Of a stretch of 64,000 nt of DNA, positions 16,769 to 28,600 are shown in pieces. This DNA is from DTU072 sp050309775 (GTDB taxonomy: Bacteria; Bacillota; Clostridia; Christensenellales; DTU072): positions 124,001 to 188,000 of the forward strand of contig JBNRMV010000013.1 of assembly GCA_050309775.1 (NCBI GenBank). The letters are read 5' to 3'. The translations under genes were made by a program, and so were the position numbers. Each line of letters starts with the position of its first letter. Positions within the stretch are counted from its first letter, which is position 1. The notes below the pieces were generated by a model. That model was not told where the DNA came from and did not search any database. It saw only the letters and a list, made by a program, of their open reading frames with translations.

Positions 16769-16933
16769 TTATATCTTGAAAAATTTTGTGTTTTCGCACT
16801 TAATACATCTCTGTGGCGCTCCGCTCATTGATTCGTTGATAATGCCGCAGCTTGCGCATTTATACTTTTCGCCTCTTTGTCTGAGATTATCTTCAAAACT
16901 CATTCTTGCCATTTCCTCAAAATCCTTCGACAT
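16769..16933 (-). CDS. Small zinc-ribbon protein
   Basis: A 54-residue frame starts at ATG 16933 with AAAAGGAG seven bases upstream. It begins MSKDFEEMARMSFEDNLRQR and carries two CxxC knuckles, CASC (26-29) and CIKC (43-46), spaced as in a rubredoxin-like or zinc-ribbon fold. The last residues are KFFKI. The good ribosome site, ordered Cys spacing and free position between two genes make it a credible gene. The function is unknown; such mini zinc ribbons are frequent in Clostridia. Confidence 0.75.
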   Translation of the reverse strand: MSKDFEEMARMSFEDNLRQRGEKYKCASCGIINESMSGAPQRCIKCENTKFFKI

Positions 16934-16987
16934 AGCCGCTCCTTTTTTATATTATTTTGAACCGCTATGCCGAAATTATACCATTGT

Positions 16988-18403
16988 TTATTGACCGGCA
17001 AAAGTTTGCGTCGCTCCGCTTATCCAACTGTCAAACAGTTTTCCCACATTCCTGTTGCAACCTCTATTAAAGGCCGAATAAAGCTGTTGTTTGCCGGCTA
17101 TTGAAAACTTGTTTTCTTCATAAAATAGACGCAAACTCTTTTCCATGGCTTGCTTGCCGACAATCTCATAAACGCTGTTGAACATTAAACTGGAAACATT
17201 GTAGCACAGCATGTTGTATTCGTTTGAAGTGTATTCGTTTATGCTTAAGTCCAGTCTGGGAATATAATCAGCGTTAGACATAGATTTCAATTTAAGAAAA
17301 TTCTGATAATCCGTACGCATCTTATTGTGGTCGTCAATAAAGGTTTGTTCATTGCCTTTCAGCAAATAAAAATAACTTGTGCAAAAGGTCGCCAGCCCCT
17401 CGTCAATAAAACTTTCTTTTATGCCGTCAGTGCCGACAATCAAGCTCCACCACTGGTGCGCAGTTTCGTGGATTGCCACCCTCTCTTTGTCCGATTCTGA
17501 TGAACTTATAAATGACAACATAGGATACTCCATTCCCCCGTATGCAAAAGAGGTCTCTACTATGCTATAACTTTCATACGGATATTTGCCAAAAGCTTCT
17601 CCGAACAACTTTATTGCGTCCGCCGCAGCGTTTAGCGTCTGTTCCGCCTTGCTGTCGGTAATATAATAATAATATATCCTTACTCCTGCCGTACTTTTTG
17701 ACATCAACTTAAATTTTTTGCTGCCCACAAGAGCAAAGTCACGCACATTCTTTGCCGCAATCTTCATTGTTCTGCCGCCGTTTTCAACAACACGGCGCAC
17801 AATTTCCCCGGTGCAAGCTATCTCCATAGTCAGCGGCGCCCTTACCGTAACTTCATAGTTTGCAGTTTCGGAATAAAAAGGGTCGCCGACAAGCGAAAAA
17901 GCGTCTTCACGCCAGCCGTCTTCATAGACGGCAAGCACAGGATAAAAGTTCCCCAAATTAACGGTGTCGTTATATTTCCCCAAACGCAAGTTGCATTCGG
18001 GCAAGGTGACGACATACTCGATGGTTACTTCCGTTTTCTTCTTAAGTTTCAGCGGAGCAATCTTTACTGTAAGGATATTCTTGTCCTCATTCAAAGAATA
18101 TTCCGCCTCTGCGCTGCCCACCTTGCAGCCTGTTATTTCTATTCCGCCGTAGTGAATAAGGTCAGACTTATATGCCTTGTGAATGGCGTCCTTTCGGTAT
18201 GCGTTTGCATACAAATGGAACCTCAATTCGTCAAGCCCGTCGACAATGTCATTTGTAAAATATAGAGTCTGTTTGCCGCTGACATTTTCATCTATTTCCA
18301 GCTCCATAACATATGTATTCTGAGCGGTAAACTTGTCCTTTTTGCAGGCAAAGAGCGTTAGCGCTATAATAATAATTAAAAATGTTAATAAAATCTTTTT
18401 CAT
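16988..18403 (-). CDS. M1-family (gluzincin) metallopeptidase lipoprotein
   Basis: A lipoprotein signal (MKKILLTFLIIIIALTLFAC, acylated Cys20) leads to a 471-residue surface protein. The N-terminal beta-rich part resembles the aminopeptidase N fold. The catalytic domain has GGMEYP, equivalent to the GAMEN substrate motif, then HETAHQWW (HExxH) and ESFIDEGLATF, which supplies the third zinc ligand Glu. It lacks the large C-terminal helical domain of aminopeptidase N, as do many bacterial M1-like lipoproteins. Likely role: trimming peptides outside the cell. The ribosome site GAGG lies inside a perfect 19-bp palindrome (18407-18425), which could control either transcription or translation. Confidence 0.9.
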   Translation of the reverse strand: MKKILLTFLIIIIALTLFACKKDKFTAQNTYVMELEIDENVSGKQTLYFTNDIVDGLDELRFHLYANAYRKDAIHKAYKSDLIHYGGIEITGCKVGSAEAEYSLNEDKNILTVKIAPLKLKKKTEVTIEYVVTLPECNLRLGKYNDTVNLGNFYPVLAVYEDGWREDAFSLVGDPFYSETANYEVTVRAPLTMEIACTGEIVRRVVENGGRTMKIAAKNVRDFALVGSKKFKLMSKSTAGVRIYYYYITDSKAEQTLNAAADAIKLFGEAFGKYPYESYSIVETSFAYGGMEYPMLSFISSSESDKERVAIHETAHQWWSLIVGTDGIKESFIDEGLATFCTSYFYLLKGNEQTFIDDHNKMRTDYQNFLKLKSMSNADYIPRLDLSINEYTSNEYNMLCYNVSSLMFNSVYEIVGKQAMEKSLRLFYEENKFSIAGKQQLYSAFNRGCNRNVGKLFDSWISGATQTFAGQ

Positions 18404-18406
18404 ATC

Positions 18407-18425
18407 AAATTACCTCAGGTAATTT
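18407..18425 (-). promoter_or_regulatory. Palindrome overlapping the ribosome site of the M1 peptidase gene
   Basis: The arms AAATTACCT and AGGTAATTT are perfect complements around one central base. The right-hand part on the mRNA contains the GAGG ribosome site. A related palindrome lies 49 bases further upstream. Confidence 0.5.
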
Positions 18426-18458
18426 TATGATAAAGTTTAGCAAAATATACCAAAAATG

Positions 18459-18471
18459 TTATCTTAGATAA
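18459..18471 (-). promoter_or_regulatory. Second palindrome upstream of the M1 peptidase gene
   Basis: TTATCT and AGATAA flank a single base. Together with the palindrome at 18407-18425 it fits the consensus TTAYCT-N-AGRTAA, suggesting two binding sites for one dimeric repressor. Confidence 0.4.
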
Positions 18472-18511
18472 TTTTTACTATATATTTACTGCACAATATT
18501 TAGTTTTTTTG

Positions 18512-18620
18512 TTGACTTAAAAATTAAATGTGATATCATAGAAGCATAAACAAGCTCATAATTTTCCCCCTTATCATAAAGCAAAGGAGTGTCTATTTTT
18601 CTGACACTCCTTTGCTTTTT
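18512..18620 (+). ncRNA. Candidate small RNA with own promoter and terminator
   Basis: On the plus strand TTGACT (18512-18517), 16 bases and TATCAT (18534-18539) form a plausible promoter. About 40 bases after it, a perfect 16-bp hairpin (AAAGCAAAGGAGTGTC, 9-base loop, GACACTCCTTTGCTTT) is followed by TTTTTT. The predicted transcript would run from about 18546 to 18620, 75 bases, with no credible start codon and ribosome site. It lies in a 374-base gap between trxB and the M1 gene, both on the opposite strand. Neither known RNA families nor targets are recognised. Confidence 0.4.
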
Positions 18621-18636
18621 TGCCTTAAAGATTTTT

Positions 18637-18709
18637 GTCCATATTTTGTCCGTATTTTGGTCCGTATTCTGTCCGCATTTTAGTGGCTTTTTTTGTCCGC
18701 ATTCTGTCC
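18637..18709. repeat. Short tandem repeat array, TTTTGTCCGTA-like unit
   Basis: GTCC occurs at 18637, 18648, 18660, 18671, 18695 and 18706, each in a context close to TTTTGTCCGYAT. The spacing is 11, 12, 11, 24 and 11 bases, near one DNA helix turn. The array lies between the candidate small RNA and the trxB terminator. A frame reading through it on the minus strand is not convincing as a gene. Confidence 0.6.
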
Positions 18710-18723
18710 GTATTTTATCGCAT

Positions 18724-18755
18724 AAAAAATGTCGCTTGATACTTGTCAAGCGACA
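18724..18755 (-). terminator. Terminator of trxB
   Basis: On the minus strand TGTCGCTTGA, a six-base loop and TCAAGCGACA (18730-18755) are followed by TTTTTT, 22 bases after the trxB stop codon. The stem sequence is the same as in the hairpin at 821-854. Confidence 0.85.
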
Positions 18756-18777
18756 CTTAATGCACTGCAAATGATGC

Positions 18778-19662
18778 TTATAACTGGTTTGCCGCGATGG
18801 CTCCGTCTGCGCAGGCGGTCACCACCTGCCGAAGCGACTTCTTGCGTATATCGCCGGCGGCAAACACGCCCTTTATGTTTGTACGCATTTCTTCATCGGT
18901 GACGATATACCCCTCCTCCAAATCTACCATGCCCTCAACCAGCTTTGTTTGGGGAGTAGCTCCTACGGCAATAAAAAGACCGTTGACACTGAGTTTTGTC
19001 ACATCTCCGCTGGTGTTGTTCCTGACTTCGACAACTTCAAGCGGAGCGCCTTCAAGCGCCGTAACTTGCGAATCCAGCAATTCTATTATGTTGGGCGCAG
19101 CTTTTATTTGCCTTATCAAGCTAGGGCAGCCTCGGTATTCGTTGCGCCTGTGAATGATATAAACCGTTGTGGCAAGTTCTTTCAGATAAAGCGCCTCCGT
19201 AAGCGCTGTGTCACCGCCGCCGACAACAGCCACCGGCCTGCCTCGATAAAAGCCGCCGTCGCATGTTGCGCAATATGACACGCCGCTTCCGATTAACTCC
19301 AGTTCCCTTTCCACGCCCAACAATTTTGAACGGGCGCCCATAGCCAAAACTATGTTCTTTGCGGAAAAACTGCCGGAATACTCCGTTGTTATCGTCTTTT
19401 CGTCGCCCTCTAATGAAAGGCTTACGATGTTGTCATACACAAATTCCGCGCCAAACCTCTCGGCTTGTTTGCTCATTGTGTCGGTCAGTTCATAGCCGGC
19501 AGCCGACATTATGCCGGGATAGTTCTCAATCTTGTGAGTCAATGACGCTTGACCGCCTATGGCATGATTTTCGACCACCAGAGTTTTTTTTGCGGCGCGC
19601 GATGCATAAATCGCAGCCGTAAGTCCGGCAGGTCCGCCCCCAATTATTATTACATCATACAT
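18778..19662 (-). CDS. trxB: Thioredoxin reductase
   Basis: TrxB is an FAD enzyme that reduces thioredoxin with NADPH in the cytosol. The 294 residues are slightly shorter than usual (about 310). The FAD site GGGPAGLTAA is at 8-17, the redox pair CATC at 131-134, the nucleotide site GGGDTAL follows, and GVFAAGDI lies near the C-terminus. The ATG is preceded by GAGGT. The gene starts 25 bases after the end of the giant LRR gene, so it may be read partly from that transcript; no promoter of its own is obvious within the short gap. Confidence 0.96.
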   Translation of the reverse strand: MYDVIIIGGGPAGLTAAIYASRAAKKTLVVENHAIGGQASLTHKIENYPGIMSAAGYELTDTMSKQAERFGAEFVYDNIVSLSLEGDEKTITTEYSGSFSAKNIVLAMGARSKLLGVERELELIGSGVSYCATCDGGFYRGRPVAVVGGGDTALTEALYLKELATTVYIIHRRNEYRGCPSLIRQIKAAPNIIELLDSQVTALEGAPLEVVEVRNNTSGDVTKLSVNGLFIAVGATPQTKLVEGMVDLEEGYIVTDEEMRTNIKGVFAAGDIRKKSLRQVVTACADGAIAANQL

Positions 19663-19687
19663 TCTTTGTACCTCTTTGTTTTTTCTA

Positions 19688-22600
19688 TTATGTCATTGCT
19701 AAAGGACGATAAATCAAAGTATCGCCCGATTTGTCGTATAGAATACCATTCACGCTGCTGAAATATTCGTTGTTTTCGGCTACGGCAATATAATTCATAC
19801 CCGTACAGCCTTGGAATGCCGAAATATCAATATAGCGCATATTCTCAGATATAATGACCCTGACCAGTCTTGCTTGGTTGGCAAAGGCTTCGTGGTAAAG
19901 CTGTGTTGTGCCGGTAGCAAATGAAATGTTGGCGCCGATATCCATGATGCCTTTGAATTTATATGCCACCCGACCGATATATACAAGCGTATTGTTTGGT
20001 CTTGACGCCAGATATGTGTTGAGCCACGGCAGCGGCAACAATGCGTCTTTTTCAATATAAATGATATTGGCTCCGTCAAAAGCCGTCACTCCCGTACAGC
20101 CGATGAACGCCGTTGAGGGTATGGATACCTCGCCCAGCAAACTGACGCTTTTTAGTCCCGTCATGTTGGCAAACATATACTCCGTCAATGCTCCGTCCCC
20201 GTATACCGTGACAGCGCTTAATGCGTGAGGAATATAATATGTCATCGGCGCCTCGCCAAGCTGTTGCGCCGCAGCATAAGTTTCGACAAACATTTGCTGC
20301 CCGAAATATCTGCCGATTACATACCCTGAGCGTATGCCCAAAGCCGCAAGCGCCGAGCAGCCATTAAATGCGCTCTCTCCTATCGACACTATTGACGGAG
20401 AATCAAACGATGTCAGCAAGAAGCAATTTTGGAAAGCGCCTGCGCCGACCTTTTGAATGTTGTTGTCTACAAAATTGAATACGGCTCTTTTGTTGTCGGC
20501 AAATGCAAAGTTGCCGACTTCAATAAGCGTGGACGGCAATGCCATTTCGTTCAGCACCTGCAAACCGTAGAAAGCGTTTGCGCCGATTTTTGTAATATTG
20601 TTCGGCAGAGTCAGTGTGCTTACTGCAGAAAAGCCTTCAAGCAGCCCATCTGGTATTACCGTAACATCTTTTATGGCAATGGTTATCAGCGACGACGGGA
20701 TATAATAATACTTGTTGGCTTGGCGCGCCTGATAGCTGTTGTCGTATGGAGATGTGCCAAACAAGCTGTGCAAAGCCGCGCTACCTTTTATGCTTAGCGA
20801 ATTGAGCGCCGAACAGCCGCTGAGTACTCCTGTGCCCAAAGTTGCGTTGGAGGGCAAGTTCAGCGAAGTAATACCGTTGCAACCTGCCAGCGCATATTCG
20901 TCTATGGCGGTTATGCCGCTGTGCAAGGACAATTCCATAAGCCCCGAACAGCCTGCCAAAGCATAAGCGCCGATGCGATTGATACTTGACTCAATGTTGA
21001 CGGCGGTCAAAGACGATAAGTTTTGGTAAGCGTGGGCAGCTATTGCCGCTCCCACGGTGTTTATTGTGCGAAGCGATAAGGGGAAATAATATTGCTCCGT
21101 GTTTTGCTGCGCCGCATAACTGTTCGGATAAGAAGCCGTACCAAATAATCTGCCCAGCACAATTGATGAGGGTACGGTGATTGTCGTCAGTCCATAGCAG
21201 CCTTTTAGCGGCTCTGCGCCTATATTATAAAGTGTGGAAGGCAGCGTTATGCTTGTCAGCGTATAACAACCGGCAAATGCCTGCGGCGCCAATTGCGTAA
21301 CGCCATTTATAACATAAACCCCAGTCAGCGCTTGGGGAATGTAATATGTCTTGCCGTTTTGTACAGCGGCATAACTCATTCCATAAGCCTGTTCGCCGAA
21401 CAGTCTGCCTATTTCAAAATTGCCCACAGTGTATATGGTTTCCAAAGCGCTGCAATTTTGGAAAGCGCCTGCGCCAATAGCAGATACCGTCAGAGGCAAG
21501 CGAATTTCTGTCATCTCGGTTTGGTTTATGAACGCCTTTGGAGCAATGCCCACAGTATCAGAGCGCAGACTCAGCAAACCGCTGATTTCGCCCTTGTAGG
21601 CATATGCCACTTTGCCGATATATACCGTACCGCTTGCGTTTTCAAACACATCGGCATACCATACCGTATCGTCAAAAGCGCCCTCTCCTATATAGGTCAG
21701 GGTATCGGCAAGTTCAAGCTCGACAACCGCAAGATTTTCATTGCCCTCAAACGCAAAGTCATCGATAATAACAACGCTTGCCGGAATGGATATCTCATTC
21801 AAAGAAAGAATACCCGAGAAAGCATGCTTGCCTATTGACGAAACACCGTTCAGATAGACATATTCAAGGCTTGTAATGCCTGCAAATGCGCTGTCCGCAA
21901 CAATACTCATCGAATGCGCAACATATATGTTTGCCAGCGCAAACGGAATGTAATAATCAATCCCCCCGAAACTTGCGGCATATGCGCCCTCAAACGGCGT
22001 TGTACCAAACAATCTTCCGATAAAGGTATCGGTGGTCACCGTCAACGAAACAAGGTTGCCGCAGCCGTCAAATACCCCGTCACCGTAAGAAATTACATTC
22101 GGCGCAATAAATGATGTCAGTCCGCCGCAGTTTTTGAATGCTTGTTCGCCCACCGTCAAAGGTCTTGCAATTTCGCTGAAATCAAACTCCGCATTGATTG
22201 CGTTGCGGAAAACTCCGGCTCCAATTGTCGAAAGAGCCGAACCTGCGGCAAGCGTGACAGAAAGCAGTTCGCCGCAACCCTCAAAGGCATACTCTCCTAT
22301 AGTTAAAATAGTTATTGGCAAATCAAAACTCGTCAACTGGCTGTTTTTGAAGGCTTTGGCGCCGACACTTTGCAGCAACTCTGCTCCTGCGGCGCTGACT
22401 ATTGAGCTGTTTTCAAATGCCGATACGCCGATTTTCGTCAAATTATGCGGCAGCAACACCTCCGTTATGTACTGGCAGCCTGCAAAAGCATTGTCTTTGA
22501 CTTGCGTGGAAACTTCTGAATAGTATACCAAAACAAGGCTTACGGGTATACGGAACGGCTGTTCTTCAAACACCGTCTGTTGATACTTGGTTCCGGTTAT

Positions 22601-25600
22601 ATCATTGTCGGCATAGCCGAACAAATCAAATATCCGCACATTTTCAGTCATAGTGACAGCCGTCAGTTCCAAACAGTTTTTGAAAGCCTCTGCGCCGACA
22701 TACTCCAACTGCGGAGCATATATTGCAAGCAGTTTTTCGCAGCTATGGAATGCTGCTTCGCCTATGTGCGAAAGGCTGGCAAACGAATTTGCTCCGAACA
22801 ATGCGTTTCTGTTTTTATGGAATGCTAAATCGCCAATATGCTCAAGGGTGTCAGCGTTTGCAAAATTGATTTCCGTAATTGCAGAGCATTCGGCAAAAGC
22901 ACTGTCGCCGATTTTCTTTAGTCCGCCGGGCAGGCTTACCGATGTCAGAGCGCTGTTTTTGAATGCCGACCGCCCTATTTCTTCAAGGCCGCTGTCATTT
23001 GAGAATGTCAATTGCTCAAATGCCGTACACATATAAAATGCCTCGTCGCCGATTTTTGTCACCGCTGCGGGTATGGCAAAGGCGGCAAGAGCAGTACTGT
23101 TGTAGAAAAGCTGATTGCTGATTTCTTGCAAGCTGCTGACACCGTCAAAAGCCACCTCAACAAGATTTATGCAGTTTTTGAACGCCGCAACGCCAATGGT
23201 CACAACAGATGACGGAATAGTCACGGAAACAAGCTGCATCTTTGCTTCAAAGGCATTGGCGGCAATGTCCGTTGTGCCTTCGGCAATGACAAGCTGATAG
23301 TCGTCAGGCATCTGACCTGAGTAGCCCAGCAGCGTAGTGCCGACATATACAAGTCCGTCTTGGTTTGAATGCCAATGCGTGTTATGGAATGCCTGATAAC
23401 CGATTTGGCAATACGGGCTGCGCATATCAACCTCTGCCAGCGACCAAGTGTTATAGAAAGCTCTCTCCCCAAGTTTTTCAACGCTTGCGTGAATGATTAT
23501 GCTTGTCAATGCCGTATCCGCAAAGGCATATGCTTTTATTTCTTTTATGCCGCCGTTCGAGGGCTGAACAAAATCTGCCAACAGAGCGGCGCCATAGAAC
23601 GCATACTCGCCGATTGTTTCAAGGCTGGCAGAAACGGTTATACTTTCAATCCGGCTTGAAGCATAAGCATAAGGAGCAAGGCTTGAAGTGCCGTCGGCTA
23701 TGATTATGGTCTTTAGCGAAAGCGGCAAATAATGTGTCACCGCCTCATATTCAACAGTATAGCTGTCCTCAAAGCTGTCCGTTCCGAAAAGCTCGGGCAA
23801 GGCGTATCCGCAAACGGTAAGTTCTGCCAACGCAGAGGCTGCGTTCAGAATGCCCTGACCTATGACATTCACCGAATCGGGCAAATACAGCGTAGTAAGA
23901 CCCGAACAATTTCTGAAAGCAAAATCGCCTATTTTTTCCAGTCCGCTGCCCCTTATTACATTTATTTGCGAAATTCCCGAACAACCGTCAAAGGCGTAAG
24001 CGCCTATTTCTTTTATGGATATAGCCAAAATCACCGTAGCTATCTCAACGGCATTTTGCATGCAATATTCAACAACCTTTGTTGAATTGTCTACAATTCT
24101 GATATCTTTCAGCGCTTCGGGCAAATAGTATGTTTCGCCGTTTTGCTCAGCCGCATAACTGCCCGTAAACGAATTTCTACCGAACAGATAACCAAGGTTT
24201 TTGCTGCCGTTGTAGTTCAGACTGGCAATAGCTGAGCAGCCGGCAAAAATATCCGGCGCAATGCTTTGTACTCCTGCAGGTATGGTTATGCTCTCCAATG
24301 AAGTGCAATTTTCAAAGGCTCTCTCTCCGATAGTCTTTAGGGCGCTGCCGATGGCAAGAGTAATGCCCAAAAGCCCCGTACAACCTGCAAAAGCCCTCTC
24401 CTCAATAGTAGTTACGCCGGCCGGCAAGCTGACCTGCGTCAACTGCGTGTTGCCAGAAAAAGCGTATTCGGCAACAGCAATTGTGTCGTTGAGCAAAGCC
24501 GCCGTCGTGCCGTCACCCTTAAAGGAATAGGCTATTTTTCCGATGTACACCGTTCCTGACGCTTGGTTATTCAGCCATTTTGTGTCTTTGAAAGCGTCTT
24601 TTCCCACCATGGTTAGCGTTTCCTGTTTTTCAAGGATTATGGTTTCAAGATTTGAGGCGCCATTAAAAGCGTTCCTTGATATTCTTTTGATAGTGGCAGG
24701 CAAATGTATTGTTTCGACGCTATCTACTGCGGAAAAAGCACTTTCTGCTATTGTTGTCGTGCCTGCAGTAATGTTTATTGTTGTTAGGGTTGAGGGCAAA
24801 TTTCCGCCGAACAAAGGCGCAAGCGCGCCGCCCGTGACAGCAATTTCTTCAAGATTTTGGCAGCCCTCGAATGCCGACAATCCGATAAATGACACGCTGT
24901 CTCCCACAAGTTTTTGCAGTTCTTTGCAACCATAAAAAGCCCTTTCGCCTATTTCTTTCAGGTTTGTAAGGTTGTTGAGTTCAAACAAAGTCTGGCTAAG
25001 TCCATAAAAAGCCTCTTTGCTTATTTTTATTAGTTGGTTGTTGTTTGCAATGCTTATGCTGCCAATTTGACTTTGCTTAAATGCGCCGATAGAAATCTCA
25101 GTCACCCATGCAGGTATCATTACATTGTCCATAGCGGTATTTGAGAAAGCGTCATTGAGTTTTGTTATGCCGGCAGGTATAACCGCCGATACAAAAGCCG
25201 TATTTGAAAACGCCTGACTGCCGATATACGAAAGTTGGCTTTCGGATAAAATATAAATGGAAAAGCCGCTATTCATAAAGGCCTTTGCGCCGATGCTTGT
25301 CAATGCGTTGGGCAGATACAACTCACTGTCAATAGCAGAAAGCTGCGAAAATGCCCCTTCTCCTATGGCTTGTATGCTTTCCGGCAAAACTATGGAAGTC
25401 AGCGCCTCATTGTTTGCAAATGCATATGCTCCTATATCCTTCAAGTTTTCAAGCAACGGCAGCTCTGCAAAACCCGATGCATAAAAAGCGTGGTTGCCGA
25501 TACTTTCAAGTTGTGAGCCCTCTTCAAAAACCAAACTCTCAAGTGAACAGCCGTAGAATGCCCTTTCGCCTATGGTCTTTACGGTCGCAGGAATGTTGAT

Positions 25601-28600
25601 TCCGACCAGATTAATTTGATTCTCAAAGGCGCGCGGAGAAATTCCCGTCGTACCCTCGCGTAAGGTCAATATCGTACCGGCAGGCATTGCGCCCTTGTAG
25701 GAATAGGCTATGTTATTCAAATAGACGACTCCTAGGCTTGCGTCTTGTTGTTCTGCCAGCCACGGAGTATCCATAAAGGCATATTCCCCGATATAATCTA
25801 TGTTTTGCATGCTGCCAAGCACCTCATAAAGCCTTGAGGCGCCGGCAAAGGCATAGTCGCCCAGATATGCCACACTCTCGGGCAAGGTTATGCTTTCAAG
25901 TGAGGAACTAAACCTAAAGCTCTCGTTACCTATATATGTAAGCGTACTAGGCAGCGCCAGCTGAACAAGCAACTCAGCATTATAAAAAGCTCTTTCTTCA
26001 ATTCTTTCAAGCGCTGTTCCAAGCGCCGCAGTCGCCAGCCATACGCAATCTTGGAAAGCGTATTTGCCTATGGTTTCGATGCCGTCGGGCAGCTCTATGC
26101 TCTTTAGCGCCGAATCTCTGAATGTTTCCGCTGCAATGGCTGTCAACATTGAGTTTTCTCCAAAAACAATGACTTCAATGCCACTGCCGCTAAATGCCGC
26201 TGCGCCTATGTGCGTGACCGATGACGGGATATAAATACTTTTTAGATTTTTTGTCAAATAGAAAGCGTATTTGCCGATACTCTCCAGTTGGCTGTCTTTT
26301 TCAAACTCAACCGTTGACAGCTGACTGAAATAATTATATCCTGCGCCGGCAGGAACGCGAATTCCGGCAAAAGCATAGTCGCCGATTGTTCTTGTTGTTT
26401 TTGGAATGGTTATGCCCGTCAACTTTATGCAACCGTTAAAAGCGTCTTTGCCTATTTGTTCAAGCAGACTGCCGCCCTCAAACAACACTTTTTTAAGTTC
26501 TGCGCAGTTTTTGAATGCCTCATCGCCTATTGTTCTTATGCCTGCGGGAATGATTACTTCGACAATGTCGGCATTGTCGACAAAAGCGTTCGGCGCTATA
26601 CCGATGACGGCTCTGCCGTTATCGTCAACTGCAGGAATATAAAGCACACCCGAATATTGGGCGCCGTCTTTTGCTTTGACAAGGCTGTATCCCTCTCCTG
26701 CATCAATGAATTCAAAGTCATCATATTCAGTAGGGTGCGTAAAAACTTTTGATGCATAATCGGCATAGCTGTCCAGATATGCCTGCTTATGCGCTACGGG
26801 TACAAACAGTTTCAGAGTTTCAGAGGTGTTTTCAAATACAGCCGCGCCGAGGACCGGCGGAATTTCCGCATGGAATATGATATCGTTCAAACTGACTGCG
26901 TCTTTGAACGCAGAGGCGGCTACGGCGGTTGCCGTCGAACTTACTCTGGCTCTTGTCAGCGCCTGCGGTAAATAATAAGTGCCGTTTTGCTGAACTTCAT
27001 AGGTGTTTTCAAAGTATGTACTGCCAAATACCGAACCCAGCGAAGTATTGCCGGGAATGGTGACTTCCTGAATGTTGTAAGCGCCGCTGAATGCCTTTAT
27101 GCCTACCGTTTGTAGGTTCTCCGCATTGAGCGCCGTCAAGCCAAGACAGTTATAAAAAGCAAAATTGCCGACAAAAACAAGTTCCTCAAATCTTACAAAG
27201 GGAATTTCGGCTGTCTGACAATTATAGAAAGCGTTGTCGCCAATGTATTGCAAATGCTCCGAAAACTCAAGCATTTTCAGTGATTGACAACCATAAAAAG
27301 CAAATTCGCCCACATATATAACGGAGGCTATGCCGACATTTTCAAGCTCTGCGCAATCATAAAAAGTATACGGCTCAATCCTAGTTACTCCGTCGGGAAT
27401 ATAAAAACTATTCAGCGCCGACCCGGAGAAAGCTCCCGACCCTATTGTTTCAAGCATACTATCTTGCGAAATATTGAACGCTGTCAGCGCCGCGCAATTC
27501 TTGAACGCATTTTCGCCGACAGCCTCAACCATGGACGGCAAATCTATTTTTTCTATGCCGATGCAGTTTTCAAAAGCCGAAGCGCCGATTTCTGTTATGT
27601 CCGAAAGCTCAACCAGTTTTATGGCGGCGGCGTTTTGGAACATATGGGCGGAAATGCTGCCGCCCAGGAATTTTATGGTGGTCAACGCGCGCGGCACATG
27701 GTATGTCACGCCGTTTTGAATGATTGCATCGCTGCCGCTGAAAGCCGCCGTGCCGAACAGCATACCCAATGTGGCAGTATGCGGCTGTTCAATATTTGTG
27801 TTGTAAAGCGTAAGTTCGCTCATGGCGCTGTTGCCGGCAAAAATTCCATGCAAGCTATCCAAATTCAGTTCTTTGGGCAGAGAAATTGTTGTCAGCAATG
27901 CGTTGTTTGCAAAGGCTGACTCACCCAATTCCGACAAACGGCTTTGTGCGCCAAATGTCACGGTGCCAAGTTTTGCGTTATTGGCAAATGCCAAAGCGCC
28001 GATTGATACCGTTCTGTCAGGGAAAACCACATTCATAAGCGCATTGCAGTCCTCAAATGCGCTTTCGCCGATTTGTAAAGAGTTTTGTACAACGCCGTTG
28101 TTATCGGTGACTACTGCGCTGCTCTCAAATTGAAGTATACTAATATCGGAGTTGGCAAAAGCCCCGTCGCCTATTTTGCGCACCGTTGCCGGCACATAAA
28201 AACTGGTGAGCGCGCTGTTTTCAAATGCGCCCTTGCCAATTTCTGCAAGCTGCGGAGATACGCCATAGCTTATTTCATACAAAGATATGCCGCCCTTAAA
28301 CGCGTCCTTGCCGATTGTTTTTAAGGAAGCAGGAATGACTACGGGCAGTATGACAATGGAGCCGTCTTCTGATTTGCTGCCTAGTGCTGCACAATTTAAG
28401 AACGCCCCCTCTCCAATGCTGACAAGTCCGTCAGGCAGCGTAATTTCTTGAAGTGATATGAAATTCATAAAGGCAAACGGAGTTATGGCTCTGTCCGCAA
28501 AATCGCCCTGACTCAAAACTATTTTTTTCAGCGTCAGGGGTATGTAATAGTTCTGCGAAAACTTTGCCTTCACTTCCAGTACATCTTCCAAGCCCAAATG

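Noticed and set aside
18486..18770. 94-codon minus-strand frame between trxB and the M1 gene
   Set aside because: It is made of the trxB terminator, the GTCC repeats and the small-RNA hairpin; there is no ribosome site and the composition is that of repeats.
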